64,000 bases of DNA, from the NCBI GenBank assembly GCA_947169885.1, contig CAMVRM010000007.1:1-64000 (forward strand). Reading direction: 5' to 3'. Both the position numbers and the translations under genes were made by a program. The notes beneath the pieces are model-generated. The model had not been told where the DNA came from, did no database searches, and saw only the letters and a list, made by a program, of their open reading frames with translations. The DNA is from an uncultured Ruminococcus sp. (lineage in GTDB: Bacteria; Bacillota; Clostridia; Oscillospirales; Ruminococcaceae). Positions within the stretch are counted from its first letter, which is position 1. The number at the start of each line of letters is the position of its first letter. Shown piece after piece: positions 51,308 to 60,595 of the stretch.

Positions 51308-53230
51308 ATGGAACACTCGGCACTTTGGCTCAAAGCACAGCCGCTTTCGGGGTGCGGGATCAGGAGCATTTCGATCGTCTGCACCGACCACACGCCCCAG
51401 TCATCGGCGGCAGTCTGGGAACTCAGGAGCGGCTTGACTGAATTATTCCCGAAAGTTGCGTTTGTGACGGGTCAGGCAGATTATTTTGTGAAAATGAAAG
51501 TTAAAAAGTTCACTTCCCCCGAAAGCTATTCCGTCACCTCAGACGAAAACGGCGCATTTGTCACGGGCGGTTCGGGTGTCGGCATACTTTACGGCGTTTT
51601 CGCACTGCTCCGAGGGCTGAGACTCGGCGGTCTCGGGCGCTTTTCCGAGAGCATCACCCCCTCACAGCCGCTCAGGATGCTCGACCACTGGGACAACCTT
51701 GACGGCAGTATCGAGAGGGGCTACTCGGGGCGGTCATTTTTCTTCCGTGACGGCGAACTGCTGATAAACGAGCGCACGGTCACTTACGCACGTCTGCTGT
51801 CCTCAGTCGGTATAAACGCCTGCGCAATAAATAACGTAAACGTTCGTGACGGCGCACAAATGCTCATCACCGAGAAATTTTTCCCACGTCTGTCGGCGCT
51901 GTGCGACCTTTTCGGGCGTTACGGAATAAAGCTGTTTCTGAGCGTGGATTTTTCTGCGCCGATGTCTGTCGGGGGACTTGCGACAAGCGATCCGCTTGAC
52001 AGGGAAGTTCAGGCGTGGTGGAGCGAGCGGTGCGCAAAGCTTTTTCGGCGTGTGAACGGCTTGGGCGGTTTTCTCGTCAAAGCCGATTCGGAGAGACAGC
52101 CGGGACCTTACGCTTACGGACGTGACCACGCTGACGGTGCGAACCTGCTCGCACGAGCGATAGCCCCCTACGGCGGCAGGGTCATTTGGCGTGCGTTCGT
52201 CTATAATTGCTCGCAGGACTGGCGTGACCGCACCACCGACAGGGCACGTTCGGCATATGACTGCTTTAAGCCGCTTGACGGCAAATTTGACGAAAACGTT
52301 ATCTTGCAGGTGAAGAACGGTCCTATGGATTTTCAAGTGCGTGAGCCTGTGCATCCGCTTTTCGGGGCTATGCCGAACACGAATATCATGGCAGAAGTCC
52401 AGCTTGCGCAGGAATACACGGGTCAGCAGAAGCACGTCTGCTGTCTTGTGCCGTCATTCTGCGCATTTTTCAGGCACGAAACGGGCAGGGGAACAGTCTC
52501 CGAAAACGTTTGCGGAACAGCGGCAGTCTCCAACACGGGCGATGACTTCTGCTGGACGGGGAGCGAGCTTGCGGCGGCGAATCTCTACGGTTTCGGACGT
52601 TTGACTTTTGACGGCAGTTTGTCTCCCGAGCGTATCATCGCCGAGTGGTGCGCTCTGACCTTTTCGGACGAAACCGCACGCCGTGTTATCGCCGAGATAC
52701 TTCTGCGCTCTCACAAGGCTTACGAGGATTACACTGCGCCGCTGGGTCTGGGCTGGCTGTGCAAGCCGAACCACCACTACGGACCCGACCCGTGGGGCTA
52801 CGAATTCGACCGCTGGGGGACATACAACCGAGCTGACCGAGACTGCGTGGGCGTTGACCGTTCGGCAAGCGGCACAGGCTATTCCGAACTGTACGCCGAG
52901 CCGCTCGCAAACGTTTTCGGTTCGCCCGAGACCTGCCCCGATGAACTCCTGCTGTTCTTTCACCGAGTACCCTACACCCACAGGCTTCACAGCGGAAAGA
53001 CGGTGATACAGCACATTTACGACACACATTTCGAGGGTTACGAGCAGGCGAAGCGTTTTGCCGAGGCGTGGAAAACTCTTGAAGGTCATATAGACGAACA
53101 AACGTTTGCAAACGGCAGTGAACGTTTTGCGGAACAGTTGAGAAGTGCGGCGGAGTGGCGTGACGTGATAAACAGCTTTTTTCACCGCCTTTCGGGAATA
53201 GATGATGAGCAAAACAGACAAATCTATTAA
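51308..53230 (+). CDS. aguA: Alpha-glucuronidase, GH67
   Basis: Releases (4-O-methyl)glucuronic acid from aldouronic xylo-oligosaccharides. The 640-residue protein has the GH67 body: GGFLVKADSERQPGPYAYGRDHADGANLLA, then DGKFDENVILQVKNGPMDFQVREP and the diagnostic AEVQLAQEYTGQQKHVCCLVPSF. The catalytic acids lie in these last two segments. There is no signal peptide, so the enzyme acts on imported oligosaccharides in the cytoplasm. The start at 51308 follows AGGAGGC. It stands opposite an AraC gene, and a palindrome lies in its leader. Confidence 0.92.
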   Translation: MEHSALWLKAQPLSGCGIRSISIVCTDHTPQSSAAVWELRSGLTELFPKVAFVTGQADYFVKMKVKKFTSPESYSVTSDENGAFVTGGSGVGILYGVFALLRGLRLGGLGRFSESITPSQPLRMLDHWDNLDGSIERGYSGRSFFFRDGELLINERTVTYARLLSSVGINACAINNVNVRDGAQMLITEKFFPRLSALCDLFGRYGIKLFLSVDFSAPMSVGGLATSDPLDREVQAWWSERCAKLFRRVNGLGGFLVKADSERQPGPYAYGRDHADGANLLARAIAPYGGRVIWRAFVYNCSQDWRDRTTDRARSAYDCFKPLDGKFDENVILQVKNGPMDFQVREPVHPLFGAMPNTNIMAEVQLAQEYTGQQKHVCCLVPSFCAFFRHETGRGTVSENVCGTAAVSNTGDDFCWTGSELAAANLYGFGRLTFDGSLSPERIIAEWCALTFSDETARRVIAEILLRSHKAYEDYTAPLGLGWLCKPNHHYGPDPWGYEFDRWGTYNRADRDCVGVDRSASGTGYSELYAEPLANVFGSPETCPDELLLFFHRVPYTHRLHSGKTVIQHIYDTHFEGYEQAKRFAEAWKTLEGHIDEQTFANGSERFAEQLRSAAEWRDVINSFFHRLSGIDDEQNRQIY

Positions 53231-53262
53231 CCACGAAATCGTTTAAGTAAGTGTTATTGCAT

Positions 53263-53288
53263 AAAAAACGGAGAGGCTGACCTCTCCG
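53263..53288 (-). terminator. Terminator of the AraC gene
   Basis: CGGAGAGG-N4-CCTCTCCG with six Ts on the minus strand, 7 nt past the araC-family stop. It also separates it from the convergent GH67 gene. Confidence 0.85.
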
Positions 53289-53294
53289 AAAGTT

Positions 53295-54149
53295 TCAGAA
53301 TGAATTATTTTCCATGCGGTAAAGCTTGCGGAACTCCGAGGGCGTACAGCCTTTAAGTTCCTTGAACACACGGTTAAACGTTGTCAGGCTGGAAAATCCG
53401 ACCTGCATCGCAGCGTCCGTCACCGACATATCTTCGTCCAGCAGGAGCAGTTCGGCGGCTTTGATGCGGCGCTGATTCAGGTAGGTGATGAACGTGGTGG
53501 AGCTGTATTTCTTGAAGATCCTCGAGAAATGGTATTTGCTGTAACCTGCGATGTCTGCGAGGTCGTCCAGCGTGATGTCGTACATATAATTTTTCTCGAT
53601 GTATTTCAAGATCATGCGGAATTTGTCGGCGTATTTTTCGTCCTCGCCCAGATTCACAGAACTCAGCTTATACTCTTTGATGCGAGCGAGCAGGGTGAGC
53701 AGTTTGATGTAGATATAGACCTCCGTGACCTCGCCGAAATCGGAGTAAAGCGCATAGATGTCCGCAAGAATGTTGGTCAGCGAGATGAGAAATTCGCTGT
53801 CATAGTCGGAATTTATGTGAACGGGGGCACTGAGCAGTCCGTATAGTTCCGACAGCGCAGGGTTGTCGCCGATCGTGCGGTTGTCGAAGAGGAAAAAAAG
53901 CCGCCTGCCTGCCTGCGCTTTCATCGAGTGGAGCGAGCCGGCAGGGATTATGAGAATGTCACGCTCGGCAAGGGTGTAACTTGTGCCGTCGCAGGTCGCC
54001 GTGAACGGATTTGTCAGCGGCATGATTATCTCGATCGCATTGTGCCAGTGAACGGGGTATTCCTCAGTCTCAACGTTGTCATAAATAAGCACGCTGCGGT
54101 TTTCGGTGTAATCGACTGTTTCGTAATCGCCGTCAAGATGAACGATCAT
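53295..54149 (-). CDS. AraC family transcriptional regulator
   Basis: A 284-residue regulator. The N-terminal cupin-like sugar-binding domain (IMPLTNPFTATCDGTSYTLAERDILIIPAGSLHSMKA) is followed by a double HTH (ITLDDLADIAGYSKYHFSRIFKKYSSTTFITYLNQRRI and MSVTDAAMQVGFSSLTTFNRVFKELKGCTPSEFR). The start at 54149 follows TTGGAGGAC, and the track's TTG start is too close to it. It is divergent from the esterase gene and convergent with GH67, so it is the likely local regulator of xylan side-chain genes. Confidence 0.9.
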   Translation of the reverse strand: MIVHLDGDYETVDYTENRSVLIYDNVETEEYPVHWHNAIEIIMPLTNPFTATCDGTSYTLAERDILIIPAGSLHSMKAQAGRRLFFLFDNRTIGDNPALSELYGLLSAPVHINSDYDSEFLISLTNILADIYALYSDFGEVTEVYIYIKLLTLLARIKEYKLSSVNLGEDEKYADKFRMILKYIEKNYMYDITLDDLADIAGYSKYHFSRIFKKYSSTTFITYLNQRRIKAAELLLLDEDMSVTDAAMQVGFSSLTTFNRVFKELKGCTPSEFRKLYRMENNSF

Positions 54150-54380
54150 GAGCCTGTCCTCCAAATAATTGTTAACAAGAGTCGGTTGAATGAAATAAAA
54201 TATTTACAAATTATTTATATAATTATATATTGCGGTTAGTATTTATGCTTTATTATGTAATTATAACACAATTTTCTGTTATAATCAAGTACTTTCGTGA
54301 GATATGTCAATAATTTTTCGTAAACAATATTTAAAGTATATAAAAAGCGCAATAATTGAAAAATAACAAAGGTGGAAAAT

Positions 54381-56243
54381 ATGCAAAGTGTAAAGCAGCT
54401 GCGTATCATGAGTTATATTCAGAGCGGTGCAGTGATACAGGCGGGTGAAACGTTTTCGATACGTGGACACGCAGAACCGCACAGTATAATAAAGTATGCG
54501 CTGATAAATGGAGAAAAGCTTTTCGAGGGCTTTTCGGAAAGCGGTATCAACGGCAGATTTGTGATGAGATTGCCGCCTATCAGAGCAAGCTTTGACGAGT
54601 ATACGCTCGTTATTACGGACGGCAACGAAACATTGCGATTTACAGAAATCCTTTTCGGAGAGGTATTTCACATCTCGGGACAGTCGAACATGGAACTGCC
54701 CGTCAGACGAACATATCACCCGTTCAAGCCGTTTGAACACCGTGAGAGCAGTACTGTCCGAGAGTTCAAAGTGCCCGTAAAATGTAGTTTTTCAGATGAT
54801 GAACAGGAGGATTTTTCGGACGGGAAGTGGCTGAGGGCAGTGGGTGACGAGCTTCTCGAAATGAGTGCGGCAGGTTACTATTTTGCGTTGGAACTGCAAG
54901 AAAAGCTTGGGTGTCCTGTGGGTCTGCTGAACACTTCGGCAGGCGGAAGTTCTATCGAGAGCCGTATGTCACGTGATATGCTCGAAAGTTTCGGCTGGTA
55001 CGAAAGTTATCTCGAAAAGTACAAAGACCCCGACTATATGCAAAAGCAAGCCGCCGCCGACAGCCAGAACTTGCAGGACTGGTACAAAGAACTGGACAGA
55101 CTGGACACTGCTAGCGAAAACGTATTCTCTGAAAGTTTCGTATCTGATGGCTTGTGCGTCCTGCCCGAATATCTGCGTAATATAAACGGTTTAGAGCGTT
55201 TTTCGGGGCGTATATGGTTCAGAAAACGTTTTAGTATCCCCGAAAATACGCCGCTCGAAAATGTGGAATTAGTCCTCGGCTGTATGATCGACAGCGACAG
55301 AGCGTATATCAACGGCGAAAAAGTCGGCGAAACAGGCTATATGTATCCTCCGAGGTATTATAGATTTGACGGCAGTCTCCTGCACCACGGCGAAAATACG
55401 CTCGCAGTCTGCCTTGACGTTATGTGCGAAAACGGCGGTTTCGTAACTGAAAAAGACTACTGTCTGAAAGTCGGCGGCACAGTGATCGACCTTTCAGGCG
55501 AGTGGGAATACGCCGCAATCCGCACAAAAACACTGAATAGCGCCGTTTTCTTCCCCGAACTGCCGATGTCGCTCTATTCTGCCATGACTGCGCCTGCTTT
55601 TGGGATAAACGTCAAAGGTCTGCTGTGGTATCAGGGCGAGACGAACGCATGGCATCCCGAGCGGTATTTTGACTTGTTTTCTGAATTTGCGAAAACGTTT
55701 CGCAAACGTTGTAGAAAAGACCTGCCGATAATCATCGCACAGCTTCCGAATTATGCAGGACACGGCAGGGAAGTTGGCACAAGCTGGGCGAAACTGCGTC
55801 TCGAACAGGAGCGCTGTACGTCTGTCGGCAACTGCGCACTTGCTGTAATGATCGGCTGCGGCGAGTCCAACGATCTGCACCCGATCGACAAAAAGACAGT
55901 TGGACAGCGACTTGCGTGGAGCGCCCTCGAACTTATATACGGTATCACTGTAAAGCGGCAAAGCAAATGCGTTTCGGCAGAGTATTCTGACGGAACAGTG
56001 AAACTGAACTTTGATGGTGCAGAAGTTCACCTCGCAAATTCCCCGACAAAGTACTTTGAAGCGGTGATAAACGGAAGAAAAGTCCCTGTTTATGCGAGAA
56101 TGACGGATAGTCATACTCTTGTTTTTGACTGTTCCGAACGTCCCGAACTTGTCCGTTATGCCTATACAGACGACCCGTGTGAGCCTGACATTTTCAGCGC
56201 TGACGGTCTGCCTGCTGCGCCGTTTGAACTGCATATCAGCTAG
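54381..56243 (+). CDS. Sialate O-acetylesterase-like SGNH esterase
   Basis: A 620-residue esterase of the sialate O-acetylesterase type. The N-terminal SGNH block is FGEVFHISGQSNMELPVRRT (nucleophile Ser in GQSNM), followed by LLNTSAGGSSIESRM, an inserted beta-sandwich (~275-385, RIWFRKRFSIPENTPLENVEL) and the second catalytic part LLWYQGETNAWHPERYF with ESNDLHPIDKKTVGQRLA. No signal peptide, so it should be cytoplasmic. Together with GH67, removal of acetyl groups from xylo-oligosaccharides is inferred rather than sialic acid use. The start at 54381 follows AAAGGTGG. Confidence 0.88.
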   Translation: MQSVKQLRIMSYIQSGAVIQAGETFSIRGHAEPHSIIKYALINGEKLFEGFSESGINGRFVMRLPPIRASFDEYTLVITDGNETLRFTEILFGEVFHISGQSNMELPVRRTYHPFKPFEHRESSTVREFKVPVKCSFSDDEQEDFSDGKWLRAVGDELLEMSAAGYYFALELQEKLGCPVGLLNTSAGGSSIESRMSRDMLESFGWYESYLEKYKDPDYMQKQAAADSQNLQDWYKELDRLDTASENVFSESFVSDGLCVLPEYLRNINGLERFSGRIWFRKRFSIPENTPLENVELVLGCMIDSDRAYINGEKVGETGYMYPPRYYRFDGSLLHHGENTLAVCLDVMCENGGFVTEKDYCLKVGGTVIDLSGEWEYAAIRTKTLNSAVFFPELPMSLYSAMTAPAFGINVKGLLWYQGETNAWHPERYFDLFSEFAKTFRKRCRKDLPIIIAQLPNYAGHGREVGTSWAKLRLEQERCTSVGNCALAVMIGCGESNDLHPIDKKTVGQRLAWSALELIYGITVKRQSKCVSAEYSDGTVKLNFDGAEVHLANSPTKYFEAVINGRKVPVYARMTDSHTLVFDCSERPELVRYAYTDDPCEPDIFSADGLPAAPFELHIS

Positions 56244-56287
56244 TCATATTTGGCAAAAATATACAAAATAGCAAAGGAGTTTTTGAC

Positions 56288-56860
56288 ATGAAACTTGAAT
56301 ACACGGTCGATGCACAGACCGCCCTCGAACGCCTGAAAAATGGCAATCGCATCTATCTTGGTTCGGCGGTCAGCAGCGGCGACATTTCCCCCGAAAAACG
56401 TCTCGAAACTTGCGAAAACGGTCAGAGACCTTACGCTGTGATAGTCACTTGTTCCGATTCGAGGGTCATTCCCGAAAGCGTTTTCGGAGCGGGCATCGGC
56501 GACCTTTTCGTGATACGTGTCGCAGGAAACGTTATCGATGATCACCAGCTTGGTTCGATCGAGTACGCCGCCGAACATCTGGGGATCAGGCTCGTTGTGG
56601 TGCTGGGTCACGACCACTGCGGAGCTGTCGATGCCGCCATAAATCACGATCCTGACGGCTATATCAAGTTCATCACGGACGAGATCAAGCTTGCGATCGG
56701 CGGCGAAACGGATGATTACAAGGCTTGCTGTCTCAATGTCCGACGCAGCGTAAACGTTATCGAAAGCAGTTTCGAGATACACAAGGAGGAGGAACACGGC
56801 TTGCGTGTCATCGGGGCGATTTACAGGCTCGCAGACGGCAGAGTGGAGTTCGATATTTAA
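56288..56860 (+). CDS. can: Beta-carbonic anhydrase
   Basis: Interconverts CO2 and bicarbonate. The zinc-ligand motifs are CSDSRVIPESVFGAGIGDLFVIRVAGNVI and VVVLGHDHCGAVDAA. 190 residues, typical of the beta class. It ends with KEEEHGLRVIGAIYRLADGRVEF. The start follows AAAGGAG. It lies 44 nt after the esterase gene and may share its transcript. A terminator follows. Confidence 0.94.
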   Translation: MKLEYTVDAQTALERLKNGNRIYLGSAVSSGDISPEKRLETCENGQRPYAVIVTCSDSRVIPESVFGAGIGDLFVIRVAGNVIDDHQLGSIEYAAEHLGIRLVVVLGHDHCGAVDAAINHDPDGYIKFITDEIKLAIGGETDDYKACCLNVRRSVNVIESSFEIHKEEEHGLRVIGAIYRLADGRVEFDI

Positions 56861-56869
56861 AAAAATAAA

Positions 56870-56908
56870 AGCATCGGGCAGTTTTACGTGTCCGATGCTG
56901 TATTTTTT
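56870..56908 (+). terminator. Terminator after the carbonic anhydrase gene
   Basis: 11-bp stem (AGCATCGGGCA with one G-U pair) and GTATTTTTTT tail, between convergent genes. Confidence 0.9.
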
Positions 56909-58074
56909 TACCAGTTCTGCATATTCTGTTCGATGAGCGAAATTTTTTCGTAACTTGTGGTCGATGCCGCACCGAGGGCGAACAACACATCGGTAGCGCC
57001 GACTTCATTCGCAAAATCCACCGAATTTATGTTGAAGAAACGGTTGTCGCAGAGATAAATTTTCGAGAAAGAGCTTGTCAGGAACGGCACAAGTGCGTTT
57101 CCGTAACTGTCCTTGAATATGACCAAAACACGGTCATTGTTCACATCGGTGTCGACTTCGAGTATCGTATCATCTGTGCCGACAAAAACGGTGTAGCTTG
57201 AACCGATGTCATTGTCCTCAAAGAACAGACTGCTCTCGATCCCCCCGTCTTCACTGAACCATGTGTCATGATAGATAGTTTTTATACTGTCCAAATTTTC
57301 GGGCTTGTAGTAGGTGAAAGTGTCGGGATACTCTTCAAGCTGGTAAATATCGTTGACCGAGTAAAAAGCCCCGAGGTAACCTTCACGCTCCACAGGTTCA
57401 TATGTGTCAAAATTCGCAAACGGCACGTCAGCAGTGTTCGCAAACGTTCTCGCCGCATAAAATGCCGCAAGCGGCTGCCAGTGATAGTCGGAGCGTGAGT
57501 AGAGATACTCCGCCTTGTGTTCGTCAAGAAGCGCATCGATCGGCACACTTTTGGCATTTTTTAGCGCCGAATAAACATATTCCGCCGATTCTGCCTGATC
57601 CGAGTAGTCATTTTTCAGGTCAACGGGCGTGTAAAATTCCTGCGAAGTCGGTATCATCATGAGGTATGTGTTCACGCCGCTGCTGACCGCCGCCGAATAT
57701 TGCTCAACGCAGTCGGCGAGATAGTCGCCCGTTTCCTCGCTGAAATAGTATTGCTCCATAGCCCTGACCTGCGGCGTGCCCTGATACGCAACGATACAGC
57801 CGTTTTCGATGCTGTATGGCGTGTCCTGCTCAGGCTCGGCGGAGGTGGAAACAAGCGTTGGAGTTGTGGTCGTGGTGGTTGTCGTTTCGGCGGTGGTCGT
57901 GGTGGTCTGTTCCGTTGTTTCAGTCTCGGCTGTGGGCGTGTCGGCGGCTGTTTCGCCTGCGGCAGTTACGGCAGGCGAAACGTTTTCGGTCTGCGATGTT
58001 TCGGCAGATTCAGCCTGACCGCAGCCGCTGAACACCAGCATTGCCGCACAGACGGCGGCTAATTTCTTTTTCAT
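56908..58074 (-). CDS. DHHW-family lipoprotein
   Basis: A 388-residue exported protein with lipobox FSGC (Cys18), a Thr-rich linker (~45-80, TTTTTAETTTTTTTTPT) and a C-terminal SGNH/AlgJ-like domain with the DHHW-type motif (RSDYHWQPLAA) and VFKDSYGNALVPFL. Family members are linked to O-acetylation of polysaccharides, including exopolysaccharides. The active-site Ser would lie in the KDSYGN motif. The start follows AAAGGGGAAAG. The HD-GYP gene lies 99 nt upstream on the same strand. Confidence 0.85.
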   Translation of the reverse strand: MKKKLAAVCAAMLVFSGCGQAESAETSQTENVSPAVTAAGETAADTPTAETETTEQTTTTTAETTTTTTTTPTLVSTSAEPEQDTPYSIENGCIVAYQGTPQVRAMEQYYFSEETGDYLADCVEQYSAAVSSGVNTYLMMIPTSQEFYTPVDLKNDYSDQAESAEYVYSALKNAKSVPIDALLDEHKAEYLYSRSDYHWQPLAAFYAARTFANTADVPFANFDTYEPVEREGYLGAFYSVNDIYQLEEYPDTFTYYKPENLDSIKTIYHDTWFSEDGGIESSLFFEDNDIGSSYTVFVGTDDTILEVDTDVNNDRVLVIFKDSYGNALVPFLTSSFSKIYLCDNRFFNINSVDFANEVGATDVLFALGAASTTSYEKISLIEQNMQNW

Positions 58075-58116
58075 AACTCTTTCCCCTTTGTGTTAATATT
58101 TTCATATGAATAATAT

Positions 58117-58160
58117 GCTGTCGGTGATATATACATAAATACGCACATATACCCGACAGC
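58117..58160 (-). other. Weak stem between HD-GYP and DHHW genes
   Basis: GCTGTCGG (58117-58124) pairs with CCGACAGC (58153-58160) across a 28-nt AT-rich loop. No T-run. Confidence 0.35.
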
Positions 58161-58173
58161 AATATTTTTGCAT

Positions 58174-60312
58174 TTATTCGCCTGTATAATTCTTGGCATT
58201 GTCTTCGGCGATCTTACGCACTTCTTCCTCAGCGCCGATAAACGCATCTGCCACAAGCGGATCAAAGTGCGAACCTGCGTCCTCACGGATAATGTTCAGC
58301 GCCTTCTCGAACGAAAACGGTTTCTTGTAGCTTCTCTGCGAAACAAGCGCATCGAAAACGTCTGCGACTGCCATTATCCTTGCAGAAAGCGGAATATCCT
58401 CGCCGCTCAGACCCTTTGGGTAGCCCTTGCCGTTCCATTTTTCGTGGTGATACATCGAAACGTTTTTCGCTTCACGCAGATAGTCGGAGTCGGGCACCAT
58501 TGCCGCCGCCCTGTCGATGACCTCACTTCCCATGGTGGTGTGAGTTTTCATAATTTCGTACTCTTCATCGGTGAGTTTGCCGGGTTTGTTCAGGATAACG
58601 TCCGAGATCTTTATCTTGCCGATGTCGTGGAGCGGTGCGGCGTTCATGGTGTTCTGCGCAAATTCATCGGTCAGCTGGTCGGAGTAGTAGCCCTTTTTCT
58701 TCATTTCCCTGAGTATCAGCCCGACATAAGCGGCAGTTTTTCTAACGTGGTCGCCCGTGCATTTGTCACGGCTCTCGACCATATCCGCAAGCACCATGAT
58801 AAGCCCGTTCTGCATTTTCGAGATAGTTTCGGTCTTGTTCTGTATATCGTCAACATAATTCATACTGTCGCCGATAGTTTTCAGGAATGCGTTGTAAAGG
58901 TTTTCGATCTCGTCACCCGTGCAGATACCCAGCTGTTTCATGCGGTTGACGCTTTCCTCACGGGCTTCGTCACTGTTGTAGGCAAACGCCCCTGCGCTGT
59001 AAGCCATGGTGTTGACGGGGACGATCATCTGATATTCCACCAGCCACTGACCGATAGCCAGTATCACCACGAAAAATCCTACCAGCAGTGCCACCTGTTT
59101 TGCGAAGAAACTTTGTCCGTAAGTTTCAAGCAGGTTCATCGAAACGTCCGTGCAGGCGTAGCAGACGCATTCACCCTCGGCGTTTCTGACGGGGCGGTAA
59201 ACGGTGAGAAGCCAGCCGAAAGTATCATCGGTGATTATCGGGTCTATCTCGCCGCCTTTAAGAAGTGTTGGCAGATACGGCTCGAAGGATTCGTCAAACG
59301 GCACTATTTCGCCTGCTTCCGAGCCTTGCAGTTCCTCAGTATCAAGGTCAAAAACAACATGACAGCCGTCCTCACGTATCTGATAAACATAAAGATACTC
59401 AATATCGTGCATACTTTCACGGAGTTGGTAAAGCTGACGTTTCGTTTCGGAATAACCTTCGGCATTCTCGCCGTTATCAATGAAATCGTTTACCCTTTCG
59501 GCATCAATGCACGCCGACGCAAGTTCAGCCACTCCGTCGGCAAGCTTCTTGTGATCGTTTATGACCGATTTTTTGTACAGCATATAGCTTATGCCGATAG
59601 CAATGCCGCCGACGCAGACAGCCGCAGACATGAGTATGAGCAGAATTTTCGTCCGAAGCGAAACTGATCGGCAGTGAGCGTTTGAGACTTGTTCGATAAC
59701 ATCGTTGTCAAGCGGCGACTGCCACCAGCCCACGGGGGGCATTTTAAGTTTGACGGCTTCGGGAATGACTTTCACCAGGATCAGTGCGATCATGAGAGAA
59801 ACGCCCTTGTCGCAAAGATCGGTGACTGATTCGGCAATGAACAGTGACAAAAATCTCGGAACGCCGTTATCGTTTATGCTGTGGGCGAATTCAGCGGAAA
59901 GTCCGCCGATGTTCCCCGAGTTCAAAAACCAAGTCAGCACCGAACTTATACCGCCCAGCACAACTCCGAGGACAACTGAGGCAAAAAGTTTGCCCTTGAC
60001 CGACTTCAGAAATTGCCGCCTTGCGAAAAAAGCCACGATAAGCGCCGAGAACATATTTATCGAGGTGTAATATAGTTCGGTACTTTTTGTAATGCTTTTG
60101 ACAACATTCGTGAAAAATCCGACAATAACTCCGGGGAACATTCCTCCAGCAAGGCAGACTGCCATTGTTCCTGCGGTGTCAAAAGCGGCAGGGATATTCA
60201 AAAGGTTCGCCGCCTGCGACAAAAGCAGGTTCAGAAGCACTCCGAGAGCGCAGTATGCTATAAAGGACAAAATTTTTTTGGCACGAACAGAAAAAGGTAT
60301 GATGCTGCTCAT
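58174..60312 (-). CDS. HD-GYP domain membrane sensor protein
   Basis: A 712-residue membrane protein with an HD-GYP output domain, which typically hydrolyses cyclic di-GMP. Residues ~15-185 are a hydrophobic block of about six helices resembling an ECF-transporter S-component (FDTAGTMAVCLAGGMFPGVIVGFFT). A membrane helix near ~222-246 and another at ~405-425 flank an external sensing domain (~250-400). The output domain from ~510 holds HDIGKIKISD, THTTMG and HHEKWNGKGYP. In the last motif the common DG is NG. The start at 60312 follows GAGGTGATC. Confidence 0.88.
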   Translation of the reverse strand: MSSIIPFSVRAKKILSFIAYCALGVLLNLLLSQAANLLNIPAAFDTAGTMAVCLAGGMFPGVIVGFFTNVVKSITKSTELYYTSINMFSALIVAFFARRQFLKSVKGKLFASVVLGVVLGGISSVLTWFLNSGNIGGLSAEFAHSINDNGVPRFLSLFIAESVTDLCDKGVSLMIALILVKVIPEAVKLKMPPVGWWQSPLDNDVIEQVSNAHCRSVSLRTKILLILMSAAVCVGGIAIGISYMLYKKSVINDHKKLADGVAELASACIDAERVNDFIDNGENAEGYSETKRQLYQLRESMHDIEYLYVYQIREDGCHVVFDLDTEELQGSEAGEIVPFDESFEPYLPTLLKGGEIDPIITDDTFGWLLTVYRPVRNAEGECVCYACTDVSMNLLETYGQSFFAKQVALLVGFFVVILAIGQWLVEYQMIVPVNTMAYSAGAFAYNSDEAREESVNRMKQLGICTGDEIENLYNAFLKTIGDSMNYVDDIQNKTETISKMQNGLIMVLADMVESRDKCTGDHVRKTAAYVGLILREMKKKGYYSDQLTDEFAQNTMNAAPLHDIGKIKISDVILNKPGKLTDEEYEIMKTHTTMGSEVIDRAAAMVPDSDYLREAKNVSMYHHEKWNGKGYPKGLSGEDIPLSARIMAVADVFDALVSQRSYKKPFSFEKALNIIREDAGSHFDPLVADAFIGAEEEVRKIAEDNAKNYTGE

Positions 60313-60535
60313 AACGGATCACCTCATGACATATGATAATAGTTTGTATTCATTATAACATATTTCATTACAAAATGCAAGTCATAATGTGAAATAAATT
60401 TGTCGTTTTTCAGCATAAAAAAAGTTGATATAAGACATACAGTGAAAAAAGCAAAGTATTCTGTCAGTTTTGCACGTTAAAGTTTCAAAATTCAAAGTAT
60501 AAAAAGTGAACATATCAAATTTATGCAAAAAAAAA

Positions 60536-60564
60536 TTGACTTTCAGTTAAAAATGTTATATAAT
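60536..60564 (+). promoter_or_regulatory. Promoter of the serpin gene
   Basis: TTGACT (60536-60541), 17-nt spacer, TATAAT (60559-60564), 32 nt before the start codon. Confidence 0.88.
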
Positions 60565-60595
60565 CAAATCAGCAGAATAAAAGGAGGCATTTTTG

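Noticed and set aside
58168-59667. 499-codon plus-strand ORF opposite the HD-GYP gene
   Set aside because: No recognised domain and composition rich in His, Val and Phe typical of antisense frames. The minus strand encodes clear HD-GYP motifs.
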